From assembly GCF_040643635.1 (NCBI RefSeq), contig NZ_JBEYUS010000008.1:1-64000 (forward strand): a stretch of DNA of 64,000 nt, written 5' to 3'. Both the position numbers and the translations under genes were made by a program. Positions 1-8,013 of the stretch are shown piece by piece. The notes beneath the pieces were generated by a model that ran no database searches, was not told the origin of the DNA, and saw only the letters and a program-made list of their open reading frames with translations. The first letter of the stretch is position 1. Every line of letters begins with the position of its first letter. The DNA comes from Saccharopolyspora_C sp040643635 (lineage in GTDB: Bacteria > Actinomycetota > Actinomycetes > Mycobacteriales > Pseudonocardiaceae).

Positions 1-107
1 CCGCCCTTCTCGGGCTGGGCGGGGGGGCGGCCCTGCCCTACACCCCTCTGCCCCCTCGCTGTGCGGGGGGCGGGCCCCGGGCGGGGGGGGGCGGGCCCCC
101 CACCGCG
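1..107. other. G-rich intergenic end of window
   Basis: No gene is seen. The plus strand has G-runs of six or more at 24-30, 65-70 and 83-91 with shorter GGG tracts between them (72-74, 79-81, 93-95). This could fold as a G-quadruplex or a GC hairpin downstream of the CtaG-like gene, which ends at 108 on the minus strand. It may act as that gene's transcription terminator; this is inference. Confidence 0.3.
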
Positions 108-878
108 CTACGCCGCCCGCCGCGCGCGCGTCCGCTCGGGCTGCCAGGTCGCGACCAGGACGGCGGCGAGCAGGAGCTGGGCGACGTCCCCGGCGTAGTA
201 CAAGAGCTCCGCGCCACCGCGCACCTCGACGGCGGGACCCTGCACCGCCGTCCACCCGCCGTACATCAGCTGCGCGATGATCGCGTGCACCGCGATGGCG
301 CAGCCCAGGAACACCAGCCGGACGCGCACCGGCGGCCGGTCCGGCGCCGGGTCCGGACCAGCGATGACGTGCACGAACAGGTAGCCGGCCAGCAGGAAGT
401 GCGCGAACAGCAGCCAGTGCCCGACCGGGTGCTCGCCCACCTCGTGCAGCGGGGTCGTGTACAGCAGCACCAGACCACCCGCGGACAGCAGCAGCGCGAC
501 CTCGGGCCGGTTCAGCACCCGCACCGGCCCGCTGCGCAGCACCGCGGTCAGCCGCCGGCCGAACCACGGCGGAGCGGTGCGCAGCAGCAACGTCACCGGG
601 GCGCCCAGCGCCAGCCCGAGCGGGGCGTACATGCCGATCAGCAGGTGCTGCACCACGTTCCCGCGGAAGTCCCCACCCGCGAAGCTCGCGACCGGCGGCA
701 GCAGCGCCACCGCCAGCACCCCGAGACCGGTGGCGAAGCAGGCGGTGCGCCACCGGCACCAGCCGCGCCCCGGATTGCGGCGGCGGGCCAGCCCGGCCAG
801 CCGGAGGTACCCGGCACCGACCAGCACCAGCGCGAGCACGGACGGCAGCGCACCGGCCGCGTGCACGTCGTGGCTCAT
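108..878 (-). CDS. CtaG-like cytochrome c oxidase assembly membrane protein
   Basis: The 256-residue protein is almost entirely hydrophobic with about seven membrane segments. It fits the Caa3_CtaG family, proteins linked to assembly of caa3/aa3-type cytochrome c oxidase and thought to act in copper delivery in the cytoplasmic membrane. The family signature around VVQHLLIGMYAPLGLALGAP and the conserved His residues in later segments (LLFAHFLLAGYLFVH) are visible. The start is the ATG at 878..876, which overlaps the TGA stop of the upstream DUF2243 gene as ATGA, so the two are probably translationally coupled. A longer reading upstream would run back through that gene's repeat tail and is rejected. 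Family assignment is fairly sure; the exact role is inferred. Confidence 0.82.
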   Translation of the reverse strand: MSHDVHAAGALPSVLALVLVGAGYLRLAGLARRRNPGRGWCRWRTACFATGLGVLAVALLPPVASFAGGDFRGNVVQHLLIGMYAPLGLALGAPVTLLLRTAPPWFGRRLTAVLRSGPVRVLNRPEVALLLSAGGLVLLYTTPLHEVGEHPVGHWLLFAHFLLAGYLFVHVIAGPDPAPDRPPVRVRLVFLGCAIAVHAIIAQLMYGGWTAVQGPAVEVRGGAELLYYAGDVAQLLLAAVLVATWQPERTRARRAA

Positions 879-1249
879 CGAGCACCACCACCGCCCTGCG
901 CGCCGTCCTGCGCGCCGTCGCGCTGCGCACCGGTGCCGCGCGCACCACTTCCGCGCGCACCACCGCACCGCACGCCGCCGCGCCGCGTGCCGCCGCGTTG
1001 CGCACCACCGCGCTGCGCACGACCGCCTCGCGCACGACCACACCGCGTGCCGCCGCGCCGCGTGCCAGTGCCGCGCGCACCGTTTCCGTACGCGCCACCG
1101 CGCTGCGCACCACTTCCTGGCGCACGACCGCGCTGCACACCACTGCCACGCACACCACTGTCACCACCGCGCTGCGCGCCGCCGCTCTGCGCACCACCGC
1201 TCTGCGCACCGCCGCGCTGTGCACGACCGCCTTGCGCGCCGCCGCCGCG
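875..1249. repeat. 15-bp-period degenerate repeat coding Gly/Ala/Gln tail
   Basis: About 25 degenerate copies of a 15-bp unit occupy the 3' end of the DUF2243 gene and encode GGAQR-like pentapeptides. Because the unit length is a multiple of three and stops are rare, several frames on both strands stay open across it, which creates long spurious reading frames. Confidence 0.7.
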
Positions 1250-1702
1250 CTGCAGCAGGTATCCGGCCACGACCAGCAGTGCGCCGAGGGCGAGGAAGCC
1301 CAGGTCCCACCACGCCCGGCCGGGCCCGCCGCGGACGTGGTGGACGCCCAGCAGGTGGTGGTCCAGCACGCCCTCGACCAGGTCGAACGAACCCCAGCCG
1401 ACGAGGACCCAGCCCCACAGCACCCGCGAACCCCACACCCGGCGCCGCCTGCGGGTGACCCGCGAGTGCAGCAGCGCCAGCCCGCCCAGCACCGCGAGCC
1501 AGCAGGCCGCGTGCAGCACCGCGTCCCGCGCCGTGTTCATCTCCGAACCGGGCCCGCCCGGCGCGCGGTGCCAGCGCAGCAGCCGGTACAGCAGGAAGCC
1601 GTCGACGAATCCGCCGAGCCCGATCCCGAGCACGACTCCCGGTAACCGGAACGGCCCGGGTCCGGTGTCCGCCTCGGCATCGCGCGCACTCCCCATCCCC
1701 AT
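875..1702 (-). CDS. DUF2243 membrane protein with pentapeptide-repeat tail
   Basis: Residues 1-150 form a DUF2243 domain of about four membrane segments. The family motifs are present: a GFVDG...LLRWH segment near residues 31-45 and SFDLVEGVLDHHLLGVHH near 105-122. The biochemical role of DUF2243 is not established, although it often sits beside CtaG-like genes, as here. Residues 152-275 are a low-complexity Gly/Arg/Ala/Gln tail with a five-residue period (GGAQR, GGAQS and degenerate forms), unlike the compact family members. I chose the ATG at 1702 because a GGGGG ribosome binding site lies at 1706-1711; the ATG at 1696 is an alternative. The stop overlaps the CtaG-like start, so the pair is an operon. 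Confidence 0.75.
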   Translation of the reverse strand: MGMGSARDAEADTGPGPFRLPGVVLGIGLGGFVDGFLLYRLLRWHRAPGGPGSEMNTARDAVLHAACWLAVLGGLALLHSRVTRRRRRVWGSRVLWGWVLVGWGSFDLVEGVLDHHLLGVHHVRGGPGRAWWDLGFLALGALLVVAGYLLQRGGGAQGGRAQRGGAQSGGAQSGGAQRGGDSGVRGSGVQRGRAPGSGAQRGGAYGNGARGTGTRRGGTRCGRARGGRAQRGGAQRGGTRRGGVRCGGARGSGARGTGAQRDGAQDGAQGGGGAR

Positions 1703-1799
1703 GTCATCCCCCAGTCGCCGATCCTTCCCGGCGGTGTTCCCCGGCCGGCGGGGCGCGCAACCGCGCGTGGCGACGGCGGGCGCGGGTAGCCGACCTGGC

Positions 1800-2366
1800 A
1801 TGGGCAAGAGCAGTGCGGACTACGAGCGCGACTACACGGACCCCGGGCTGCGGGAGCGGTTGAAGGAGGAGCTGAAGGCCTCCGGCGACGGCGGCGCTCC
1901 CGGGCAGTGGTCGGCGCGCAAGAGCCAGCTCCTCGCGCAGCGGTACGAGCGGCACGGCGGCGGCTACCGGCATCCGGGGCGGCGCACCCGCGCGCAGCGG
2001 GACCTGGAGCGGTGGACCGACGAGCGCTGGCAGACCGAGTCGGGCTCGGCGCGGGCCCGCCACGACGGCACCACCGAGCGGTACCTGCCGGCGGACGCCT
2101 GGGCGGAGCTGTCACCGCGCGAGCGCCGCGAGACCCGGCGCGCCAAGCGGGCGGCGTCCCGCCGGGGCGAGCAGTTCGCCGCGAACCCGCCCGCCGCCCG
2201 GTCCGCCCGCAGGTCCGCCGAGCTCGACGAGCTCCCCGCCCGGGAGGCCGCGCGGCGCGCCCGCGACCTGCCCCCGCGCGAGGCGGCGGCCGCCGCGCGG
2301 CACGAGCGCGCCCACCGGGCTCGCAAGACGGTGCTGCGCGAGCTCGACCGGGCGGGCCGCCGCTAG
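1800..2366 (+). CDS. DUF5872-like small basic protein
   Basis: The 188-residue, highly charged (Arg/Glu/Ala-rich) soluble protein has no signal peptide or membrane segment. The N-terminal half matches the pattern I associate with DUF5872: 'GAPGQWSARKSQLLAQRYE..GGGY', then 'RDLERWTDERWQT' and 'RYLPADAWAELSPRERRETRRAKR'. The C-terminal third is a helical Ala/Arg-rich extension. Function is unknown; the basic character would suit nucleic-acid binding, but nothing shows it. The ATG at 1800 is the first Met before the conserved block. It diverges from the DUF2243 gene across roughly 100 bp. Confidence 0.65.
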   Translation: MGKSSADYERDYTDPGLRERLKEELKASGDGGAPGQWSARKSQLLAQRYERHGGGYRHPGRRTRAQRDLERWTDERWQTESGSARARHDGTTERYLPADAWAELSPRERRETRRAKRAASRRGEQFAANPPAARSARRSAELDELPAREAARRARDLPPREAAAAARHERAHRARKTVLRELDRAGRR

Positions 2367-3049
2367 GTCGTTCCGCGGTGGGTCGTTCCGCGGTGGGTCG
2401 TGTCCGCGCTGTCCGCGCTAGGTCGTGTCCGCGCTGGGGCGTGTGGTGGTCGTGTCCGCGGCGGGCTGTTCCTCGCCGGGCCGTTCATGCGGTGGGGCGT
2501 CTCGCCGGGCCGTTCCCGCGATGCCGTCCCGCGGTGGGTGATCTCGCGCCCGTTCCCGCGGCGCCGTCCCGCGGTGGGTGATCTCGCGCCCGTTCCCGCG
2601 GCGCCGTCCCGCGCTGGGCGGTCTTGCGCGACCGTTTCCCCGCCGGACCGTTTCCGCGCCGGCGCGGATGTCGCGAGCCGCCGCGAAACGCGGCCGCGGT
2701 GACCGTCCGCGCTGGTCAAACCGGTTCCGGCACCGACATGGGTGGTTCCGGCACCACCCACATTCGCGTGACATGGATCACACACGAGTCGGTGTGTAAC
2801 AACGCCGGGGGTGCCGCCGATATGGATGGTGACCCCGCGGTGCTGTCGGACCCCCGACCTGGCAGCACCGCGGGGCTTTCCAATTCCCGGGCCCAGCGCC
2901 CCGGTGAACCTCTCCTCCCGAACGCTCCCGGCGCGGTCCGCGCACCGGAGATCAAGCGCGCAGGAGCTCCCGGAATTCCCCACCCGCACCCGCCTCCCAC
3001 CATGTGGACGCGGGAACAGCGTCCCGGCGGACTGTTGTTGACTCCGCAC
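2367..3049. other. 683-bp gene-free region with tandem repeats
   Basis: I see no convincing gene. It begins with short direct repeats (two 'GGTCGTTCCGCGGTG'-like copies near 2366-2400). A 40-bp tandem repeat lies at 2523-2602 with a decayed third copy to about 2642. The rest is unremarkable GC-rich sequence leading to the thioredoxin-NHL gene. Long minus-strand reading frames here are shadows of the repeats. Confidence 0.5.
2523..2642. repeat. 40-bp tandem repeat
   Basis: Two identical 40-bp units occupy 2523-2562 and 2563-2602, each beginning GCCGTCCCGCGGTGGGTGAT. A third, diverged unit covers 2603-2642. The array lies between the DUF5872-like gene and the thioredoxin-NHL gene. Confidence 0.8.
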
Positions 3050-4903
3050 GTGAGCACCGCGTCGCACCTCCGCACCCGCGTCCGCGCGCCCGAGCTGACC
3101 GGGCGGCAGTGGCTGAACACCGGCGGCCGGGAGGTCCTCCTCTCCGACCTGCGCGGCAAGATCGTGCTGCTGGACTTCTGGACGTTCTGCTGCATCAACT
3201 GCCTGCACGTCATCGACGAACTCCGCCCGTTGGAGCAGGAGTTCGCCGACGAGCTCGTCACCGTCGGGGTGCACTCGCCGAAGTTCGAGCACGAAGCCGA
3301 CCCGGACGCGCTGCTCGCCGCCGTCGAGCGCTACTCGGTGCACCACCCGGTGCTCGACGACCCGGAGCTGTCGACCTGGCAGAACTACGCCGTCAAGGCG
3401 TGGCCGACGCTGGCCGTGGTCGACCCCGAGGGCTACCTCGTGCACGTCGCCGCCGGTGAGGGCCACGTGGACGCGCTGCGCAGCGTGCTGCGCGAACTCG
3501 TCGCCGAGCACGACGCCAAGGGCACCCTGCACCGCGGCGACGGCCCCTACGTGCCGCCGGAACCCGCCGCCACCGAGCTGCGCTTCCCCGCGAAGATCGC
3601 CGCCGGCCCGGGCACCGTGCTGGTCTCGGACTCCGCGAACCACTCGCTGGTCGAGTTCGACCGCGACGGCGAGACGGTGCTGCGCCGCATCGGCAGCGGC
3701 GAGCGCGGCGCCCGCGACGGCGGCCCCGACGAGGCCGCCTTCGCCGAACCCGCCGGGATCGCGGTGCTGCCCGAGGCGGTCGCCGCCGAAGCCGGCTACG
3801 ACCTGGTCGTCGCCGACACGGTGAACCACCTGCTGCGCGGCGTGCGGCTCGCCGACGGGCACGTCACGACCATCGCGGGCACCGGCGAGCAGTGGCGCGA
3901 CGGCGCGGACGGGGGCCCGGGGACGGACACCCCGCTGACCAGCCCGTGGGACGTCGCCTGGTGGGAACCGGCGGGCGGCGTCGTCATCGCGATGGCGGGC
4001 AACCACACGCTCGGGCTGTTCGACCCGCGCACCGGGCGGGTCCGCCGCTTCGCGGGCACCACCGTGGAGGGCCTGCGCGACGGGGACGCGGCCGAGGCGT
4101 TCTTCGCCCAGCCCTCCGGCCTCGCCGACGGCGGCGACCGGTTGTGGCTCGCCGACTCGGAGACCTCCGCGCTGCGCTGGGTCGAACCGGACGGCACCGG
4201 GTTCCGGGTGCGGACCGCGATCGGCACCGGGCTGTTCGACTTCGGGCACGCCGACGGGCCCGCGGACCGCGCGCTGCTGCAGCACCCGCTGGGGGTGGCG
4301 GTGCTGCCCGACGGGTCGGTCGCCGTCTGCGACACCTACAACGGCGCCCTCCGACGTTACGATCCGGCATCGAACGAGGTCGGCACGCTCGCCACCCACC
4401 TCGCCGAACCGTCCGGTGCGGCCGTGGTCGACGGGGAGCTGGTGGTGGTGGCCTCCGCCGCACACCGGCTGGAGCGGCCGGTGCCGCCCGGTGTCACCGC
4501 GAAACTCGTCGAAGGCGCATCGCAGCAGGTCACCCGCCCCGCCACCGAGATCGGCGGCGGCGAGGTGCAGCTCGCCGTGGTGTTCACCCCGCCGCCGGGC
4601 AGCAAGCTCGACGACCGCTACGGGCCCTCCACCCGGCTGGAGATCACCTCGACCCCGCCGGAACTGCTGGCCGAAGGCGCAGGCACCGGAACCGACCTGG
4701 AACGGCGGCTGGTGCTCGCCGACGGCATCGAGCACGGCGTGCTGCACGTCGTCGCGCAGGCCGCCAGCTGCACCGACGACCCCGCCGTCGAACACCCCAC
4801 CTGCAACCTGACCAGGCAGGACTGGGGAGTGCCGGTGCGCGTTGCGCCGGGCGGCCCACACCGGCTGCCGCTGGTGCTGGGCGGGATGGACGCAGGCGCC
4901 TGA
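3050..4903 (+). CDS. Thioredoxin-like domain protein with NHL beta-propeller (NHLRC2-like)
   Basis: The 617-residue protein is predicted cytosolic. An N-terminal thioredoxin fold (about residues 20-155) carries the redox motif CCINC in 'DFWTFCCINCLHVID', as in the NHLRC2 family. An NHL-type six-bladed propeller follows, with repeated 'SDSANHSLVEFD', 'VADTVNHLLRGV', 'ADSETSALRWV' and 'CDTYNGALRRYD' blades. A C-terminal beta domain ends near the Cys-containing 'AASCTDDPAVEHPTCN'. The family is linked to redox or protein-interaction roles, but no substrate can be named. I place the start at the GTG at 3050, just before the conserved N-terminus. An in-frame ATG at 3002 would add 16 residues, and neither has a clear ribosome binding site. 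Confidence 0.8.
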   Translation: MSTASHLRTRVRAPELTGRQWLNTGGREVLLSDLRGKIVLLDFWTFCCINCLHVIDELRPLEQEFADELVTVGVHSPKFEHEADPDALLAAVERYSVHHPVLDDPELSTWQNYAVKAWPTLAVVDPEGYLVHVAAGEGHVDALRSVLRELVAEHDAKGTLHRGDGPYVPPEPAATELRFPAKIAAGPGTVLVSDSANHSLVEFDRDGETVLRRIGSGERGARDGGPDEAAFAEPAGIAVLPEAVAAEAGYDLVVADTVNHLLRGVRLADGHVTTIAGTGEQWRDGADGGPGTDTPLTSPWDVAWWEPAGGVVIAMAGNHTLGLFDPRTGRVRRFAGTTVEGLRDGDAAEAFFAQPSGLADGGDRLWLADSETSALRWVEPDGTGFRVRTAIGTGLFDFGHADGPADRALLQHPLGVAVLPDGSVAVCDTYNGALRRYDPASNEVGTLATHLAEPSGAAVVDGELVVVASAAHRLERPVPPGVTAKLVEGASQQVTRPATEIGGGEVQLAVVFTPPPGSKLDDRYGPSTRLEITSTPPELLAEGAGTGTDLERRLVLADGIEHGVLHVVAQAASCTDDPAVEHPTCNLTRQDWGVPVRVAPGGPHRLPLVLGGMDAGA

Positions 4904-4941
4904 GCGGCCCCCTGCGCGGCAGGCGCGTCGGGGCGGGCACG

Positions 4942-4947
4942 TAAACT
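4942..4947 (+). promoter_or_regulatory. Leaderless -10 box for Cpn10-like gene
   Basis: TAAACT lies six bases before the GTG at 4954 and no Shine-Dalgarno sequence is present, so transcription probably starts at the initiation codon. Confidence 0.55.
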
Positions 4948-4953
4948 TTTCGG

Positions 4954-5274
4954 GTGACCGATGCCAAGCTCGAGATCCAGATGCTGCATGACCGGGTCAT
5001 GGTGCGGGTCTCTGCGGAATCCGGCGAACGCCGCAGCAGCGGCGGCATCGTGATTCCGGCGACCGCCCAGGTGGCCAAGCGGCTGCTCTGGGGCGAGGTC
5101 TTCGGGGTGGGCAGCCACGTGCGGGCCGTGAAGGTCGGCGACCAGGTGCTGTTCAACCCCGAGGAGCAGTTCGAGGTCGAAGTGCAGGGCCAGCCCTACC
5201 TGGTGATGCGGGAGCGCGACCTGCACGCCGTGGCCAGCGAGCAGATCGAACAGGGCACCGGCCTGTACCTGTGA
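4954..5274 (+). CDS. Cpn10/GroES-fold co-chaperone-like protein
   Basis: The 106-residue protein matches the chaperonin-10 fold: 'MLHDRVMVRV', the mobile-loop-like 'SSGGIVIPATA', then 'GEVFGVGSHVRAVKVGDQVLFNPEEQ'. GroES assists GroEL in protein folding. This gene has no groEL beside it and diverges from canonical GroES at the C-terminus, so it may be a specialised paralogue rather than the main GroES. The GTG start lies immediately after a -10 box, consistent with a leaderless mRNA. A hairpin at 5301-5321 follows. Confidence 0.75.
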   Translation: MTDAKLEIQMLHDRVMVRVSAESGERRSSGGIVIPATAQVAKRLLWGEVFGVGSHVRAVKVGDQVLFNPEEQFEVEVQGQPYLVMRERDLHAVASEQIEQGTGLYL

Positions 5275-5300
5275 GCCACTGATCCACCGCGAGCCGCGAC

Positions 5301-5321
5301 CGGCACCCCTCCCAGGTGCCG
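5301..5321 (+). terminator. Hairpin after Cpn10-like gene
   Basis: CGGCACC pairs with GGTGCCG around a seven-base loop, 27 bases after the stop. There is no T-run, so it is only a candidate terminator. Confidence 0.4.
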
Positions 5322-5422
5322 CCGCTGTCGGGGTGAGGCGGGCAAGGCGTCCTTGACGGACGACCCCGGCGCCTGTTCGCTGATGTACCCCACCGCACGA
5401 CCGAACCGATGAAGGGGAAGCG

Positions 5423-7891
5423 GTGCCGGAAAACTACGACGTCTCATCCGGGGACGATCCGAACCGGAAACCGGCGGGCGACGCCCCCGGACCGGCGGAG
5501 CGGCCCGGCGCATCGGGCGGGTCCGCCGCGGACGCCACGCGGCCGAGCACCCCGGCCCCAGGAGCACCGGCGGAGTCCGCCGCGGAGCGGACCGCGCAGA
5601 TCTCCGCGGAGCAGCTCGCCGCGGCCGGATCCGCGTCGACGGGGTCGGCATCGGCCCAGTCCGGATCGGCGCAGTCCGGATCAGCCCAGCCCGGATCAGC
5701 CCAGCCCACGTCGACGAGCTCGACGGCGGAGTCGGCTCGGTCCGGTAGCTCGGCGGACGCCGTCGACCCGGCCGAGCGCGGCACCCGCCCGCTGTCCCAG
5801 CAGGCGGCCGCCGACGGCACGCAGCGCCTCGGCCAGGAGCCGCCGGAGGACGACGCCGAGCGCACCCAGACCATCCCGAAGGTCCCCGCCGAGAGCGGCG
5901 GCACCTACGCCTCGCCCACGGACTTCCTCGGCGCCCCCGGTTTCCTCGGCTCGTCCGAGACGACGAGCGTGCACCCGGCGGTGAGCGGCCAGGAGCCGAC
6001 GGTGCAGGCCGCGGGCGGCTCGTTCGCCCCGCCGCCCACCCAGCAGATCTCGTACCCCGAGGTCGACTCGGAGCGCACCCAGAACATCCCGAAGGTCCCC
6101 GTCGACGCGAACTCGCCGTCGGCCGCCGGATTCGCGGGCGGGATCGGCGGCGGCTTCGCCGAGGACCCGCCGGAGCAGAGCGGCCCCAAGGACCGCCGCA
6201 AGCTGATCCGCGGCGGCATCGTGGCCGGGATCGCCGCCGGTGTCCTGCTGCTGCTCTACGTGGGCGACCTGACGTTCAGCAGCGGCACCGTGCCGCGCGG
6301 CACCACCGTCGCCGACGTGCACGTCGGGGGCCTCACCCCGGCCGCGGCGGAGCGCAAGCTGCGCGAGGAGCTCGGCCCGAACCTGCAGCAGCCGGTGCAG
6401 CTGCAGGCCGGGGACGCCACCGCCACCATCTCCCCGGAGCAGTCCGGGCTGACGATGGACTGGCCGGCCACCATCGAGCAGGCCGGGTCGCAGCCGCTGA
6501 ACCCGTTCACCCGGATCGCCTCGCTGTTCACCAGCCGCGAGATCTCCCCGGTCAGCCACGGCGACGAGCAGCAGGTCGTGGCCGCGCTGGAGCAGGTCAA
6601 GCCGCGCCTGGAGCGCCCGGCCTCCGAAGGCACCATCAAGTTCGAGGGCACCACCCCGGTCGCGGTCGAGCCGGTCACCGGTCGTTCGGTGGACGTGCAG
6701 GTCGCCGCCGACCAGGTGATGGCCGACTGGGCGAAGGGCGGCGCGGTCCAGGTGCCGTTCACCGAGCAGGCGGTGCGCACCACCTCCGACGGCGTGCACC
6801 AGGCGCTGCGGAACGTGGCCGAGCCCGCGGTGTCCGGCCCGATCGCGATCAAGGGCGAGGGCCACGACGCCGCGCTCGCGCCGGAGACGGTCGCCGCCGC
6901 GCTGCGCTTCGAGTCGGACGGCAAGGGCGGGCTCCGCTCGCACCTCGACCTGCCGACGGTGATCGGCGGGGTCGAGCCGCAGCTGCTCGACACGATGAAG
7001 CCGGCCAAGGACGCCGAAGTGGCCCTCGAAGGCGGCCGCCCCGTGGTGCGCCCCTCGCTGGAGGGCCGCGGTGTGAACTGGGACAAGAGCTTCGAGAAGC
7101 TGCTGGACGTGGCCCGCAAGAAGCAGGACCGCACGCTGCAGGCCGTCTACGAGCAGCAGCCGCCCGCGTTCAGCACCGACCAGGCCAACGGCCTCGGCAT
7201 CAAGGAAGTCATCAGCGAGTTCCAGACCGGCGGCTTCGAAACGGCCTCCGGGGTGAACATCCGGCGCACCGCCGAGCAGGTCAACGGCGCGGTGATCAAG
7301 CCGGGCGAGACGTTCAGCCTCAACGGCCACACCGGTCCGCGCGGCACCGCGCAGGGCTACGTGGAGTCCGGGATCATCGAGGACGGCCGTCCGGCGAAGG
7401 CGGTCGGCGGCGGCATCTCGCAGTTCGCGACCACGCTGTTCAACGCCTCGTACTTCGCGGGCGTGCAGGACGTGGAGCACAAGGAGCACAGCTACTACAT
7501 CAGCCGCTACCCGGCGGGCCGCGAGGCCACGGTGTTCCAGAACCCGGACGGCAGCAGCGTCATCGACGTGAAGTTCAAGAACACCCTCGACAGCGGCATC
7601 ATGATCACCACGGAGTGGACGCCGTCGTCGATCACGGTGAAGTTCTGGGGCACCAAGCAGTACGACGTGGGTTCCGAGACCGGTCCGCGCACCAACGAGA
7701 AGCCCCCGCACGAGAAGATCGTGCCGCCGGGCGAGCCGTGCAGCCCCAGCAAGGGCAACGGCGGCTTCACCGTCACCGACACCCGCACGTTGACCGACGT
7801 GCGCAACGGGAACGTGAAGAAGGAGAAGCCGAGCAAGACGGTCTACAACCCGCAGCCGATCATCCACTGCGGCGCACCGCCGGCCCCCTGA
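5423..7891 (+). CDS. VanW-family cell-wall protein with long disordered N-terminus
   Basis: The 822-residue type II membrane protein begins with about 255 cytoplasmic, disordered Ser/Ala/Pro/Glu-rich residues. A single membrane segment follows at about 261-283. Outside lie one or more peptidoglycan-binding-type repeats and a VanW domain (about 600-720, 'RTAEQVNGAVIKPGETFSLNG', 'GGGISQFATTLFNA'). VanW was first seen in vancomycin-resistance clusters; its reaction is unknown. The disordered part holds two nearly identical ERTQ(T/N)IPKVP motifs (residues 146-155 and 217-226) and a SAQ(S/P)G pentapeptide run. The GTG start is set by the ribosome binding site AAGGGGAAG at 5412-5420. A strong terminator follows. 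Confidence 0.82.
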   Translation: MPENYDVSSGDDPNRKPAGDAPGPAERPGASGGSAADATRPSTPAPGAPAESAAERTAQISAEQLAAAGSASTGSASAQSGSAQSGSAQPGSAQPTSTSSTAESARSGSSADAVDPAERGTRPLSQQAAADGTQRLGQEPPEDDAERTQTIPKVPAESGGTYASPTDFLGAPGFLGSSETTSVHPAVSGQEPTVQAAGGSFAPPPTQQISYPEVDSERTQNIPKVPVDANSPSAAGFAGGIGGGFAEDPPEQSGPKDRRKLIRGGIVAGIAAGVLLLLYVGDLTFSSGTVPRGTTVADVHVGGLTPAAAERKLREELGPNLQQPVQLQAGDATATISPEQSGLTMDWPATIEQAGSQPLNPFTRIASLFTSREISPVSHGDEQQVVAALEQVKPRLERPASEGTIKFEGTTPVAVEPVTGRSVDVQVAADQVMADWAKGGAVQVPFTEQAVRTTSDGVHQALRNVAEPAVSGPIAIKGEGHDAALAPETVAAALRFESDGKGGLRSHLDLPTVIGGVEPQLLDTMKPAKDAEVALEGGRPVVRPSLEGRGVNWDKSFEKLLDVARKKQDRTLQAVYEQQPPAFSTDQANGLGIKEVISEFQTGGFETASGVNIRRTAEQVNGAVIKPGETFSLNGHTGPRGTAQGYVESGIIEDGRPAKAVGGGISQFATTLFNASYFAGVQDVEHKEHSYYISRYPAGREATVFQNPDGSSVIDVKFKNTLDSGIMITTEWTPSSITVKFWGTKQYDVGSETGPRTNEKPPHEKIVPPGEPCSPSKGNGGFTVTDTRTLTDVRNGNVKKEKPSKTVYNPQPIIHCGAPPAP
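5650..5706 (+). repeat. 15-bp-period repeat in VanW-family gene
   Basis: Four 15-bp units, variants of GGATCAGCCCAGCCC, encode SAQSG/SAQPG pentapeptides at about residues 77-95. This is one of several 15-bp-period repeats in the window. Confidence 0.65.
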
Positions 7892-7903
7892 TCGCAGCAC
7901 CGA

Positions 7904-7935
7904 CGAGGCCCCTCCCGGTTCCGGGAGGGGCCTCG
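7904..7935 (+). terminator. Intrinsic-type terminator after VanW-family gene
   Basis: CGAGGCCCCTCCCGG is followed two bases later by its perfect complement, giving a GC hairpin of at least 13 bp just after the stop codon. Confidence 0.75.
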
Positions 7936-8013
7936 TCCGCGTTCGGAGGCATCGATCGCGCCGCGGCCGGGCACCCGGCGGGGGAACGACGAACCCGACA
8001 CTGGGAGCCATCG

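Noticed and set aside
2363..4861. Long minus-strand reading frame opposite the thioredoxin-NHL gene
   Set aside because: It lies antisense to a gene with clear domains, and its translation is His/Arg/Gly-rich without any family motif. It is a GC-bias shadow.
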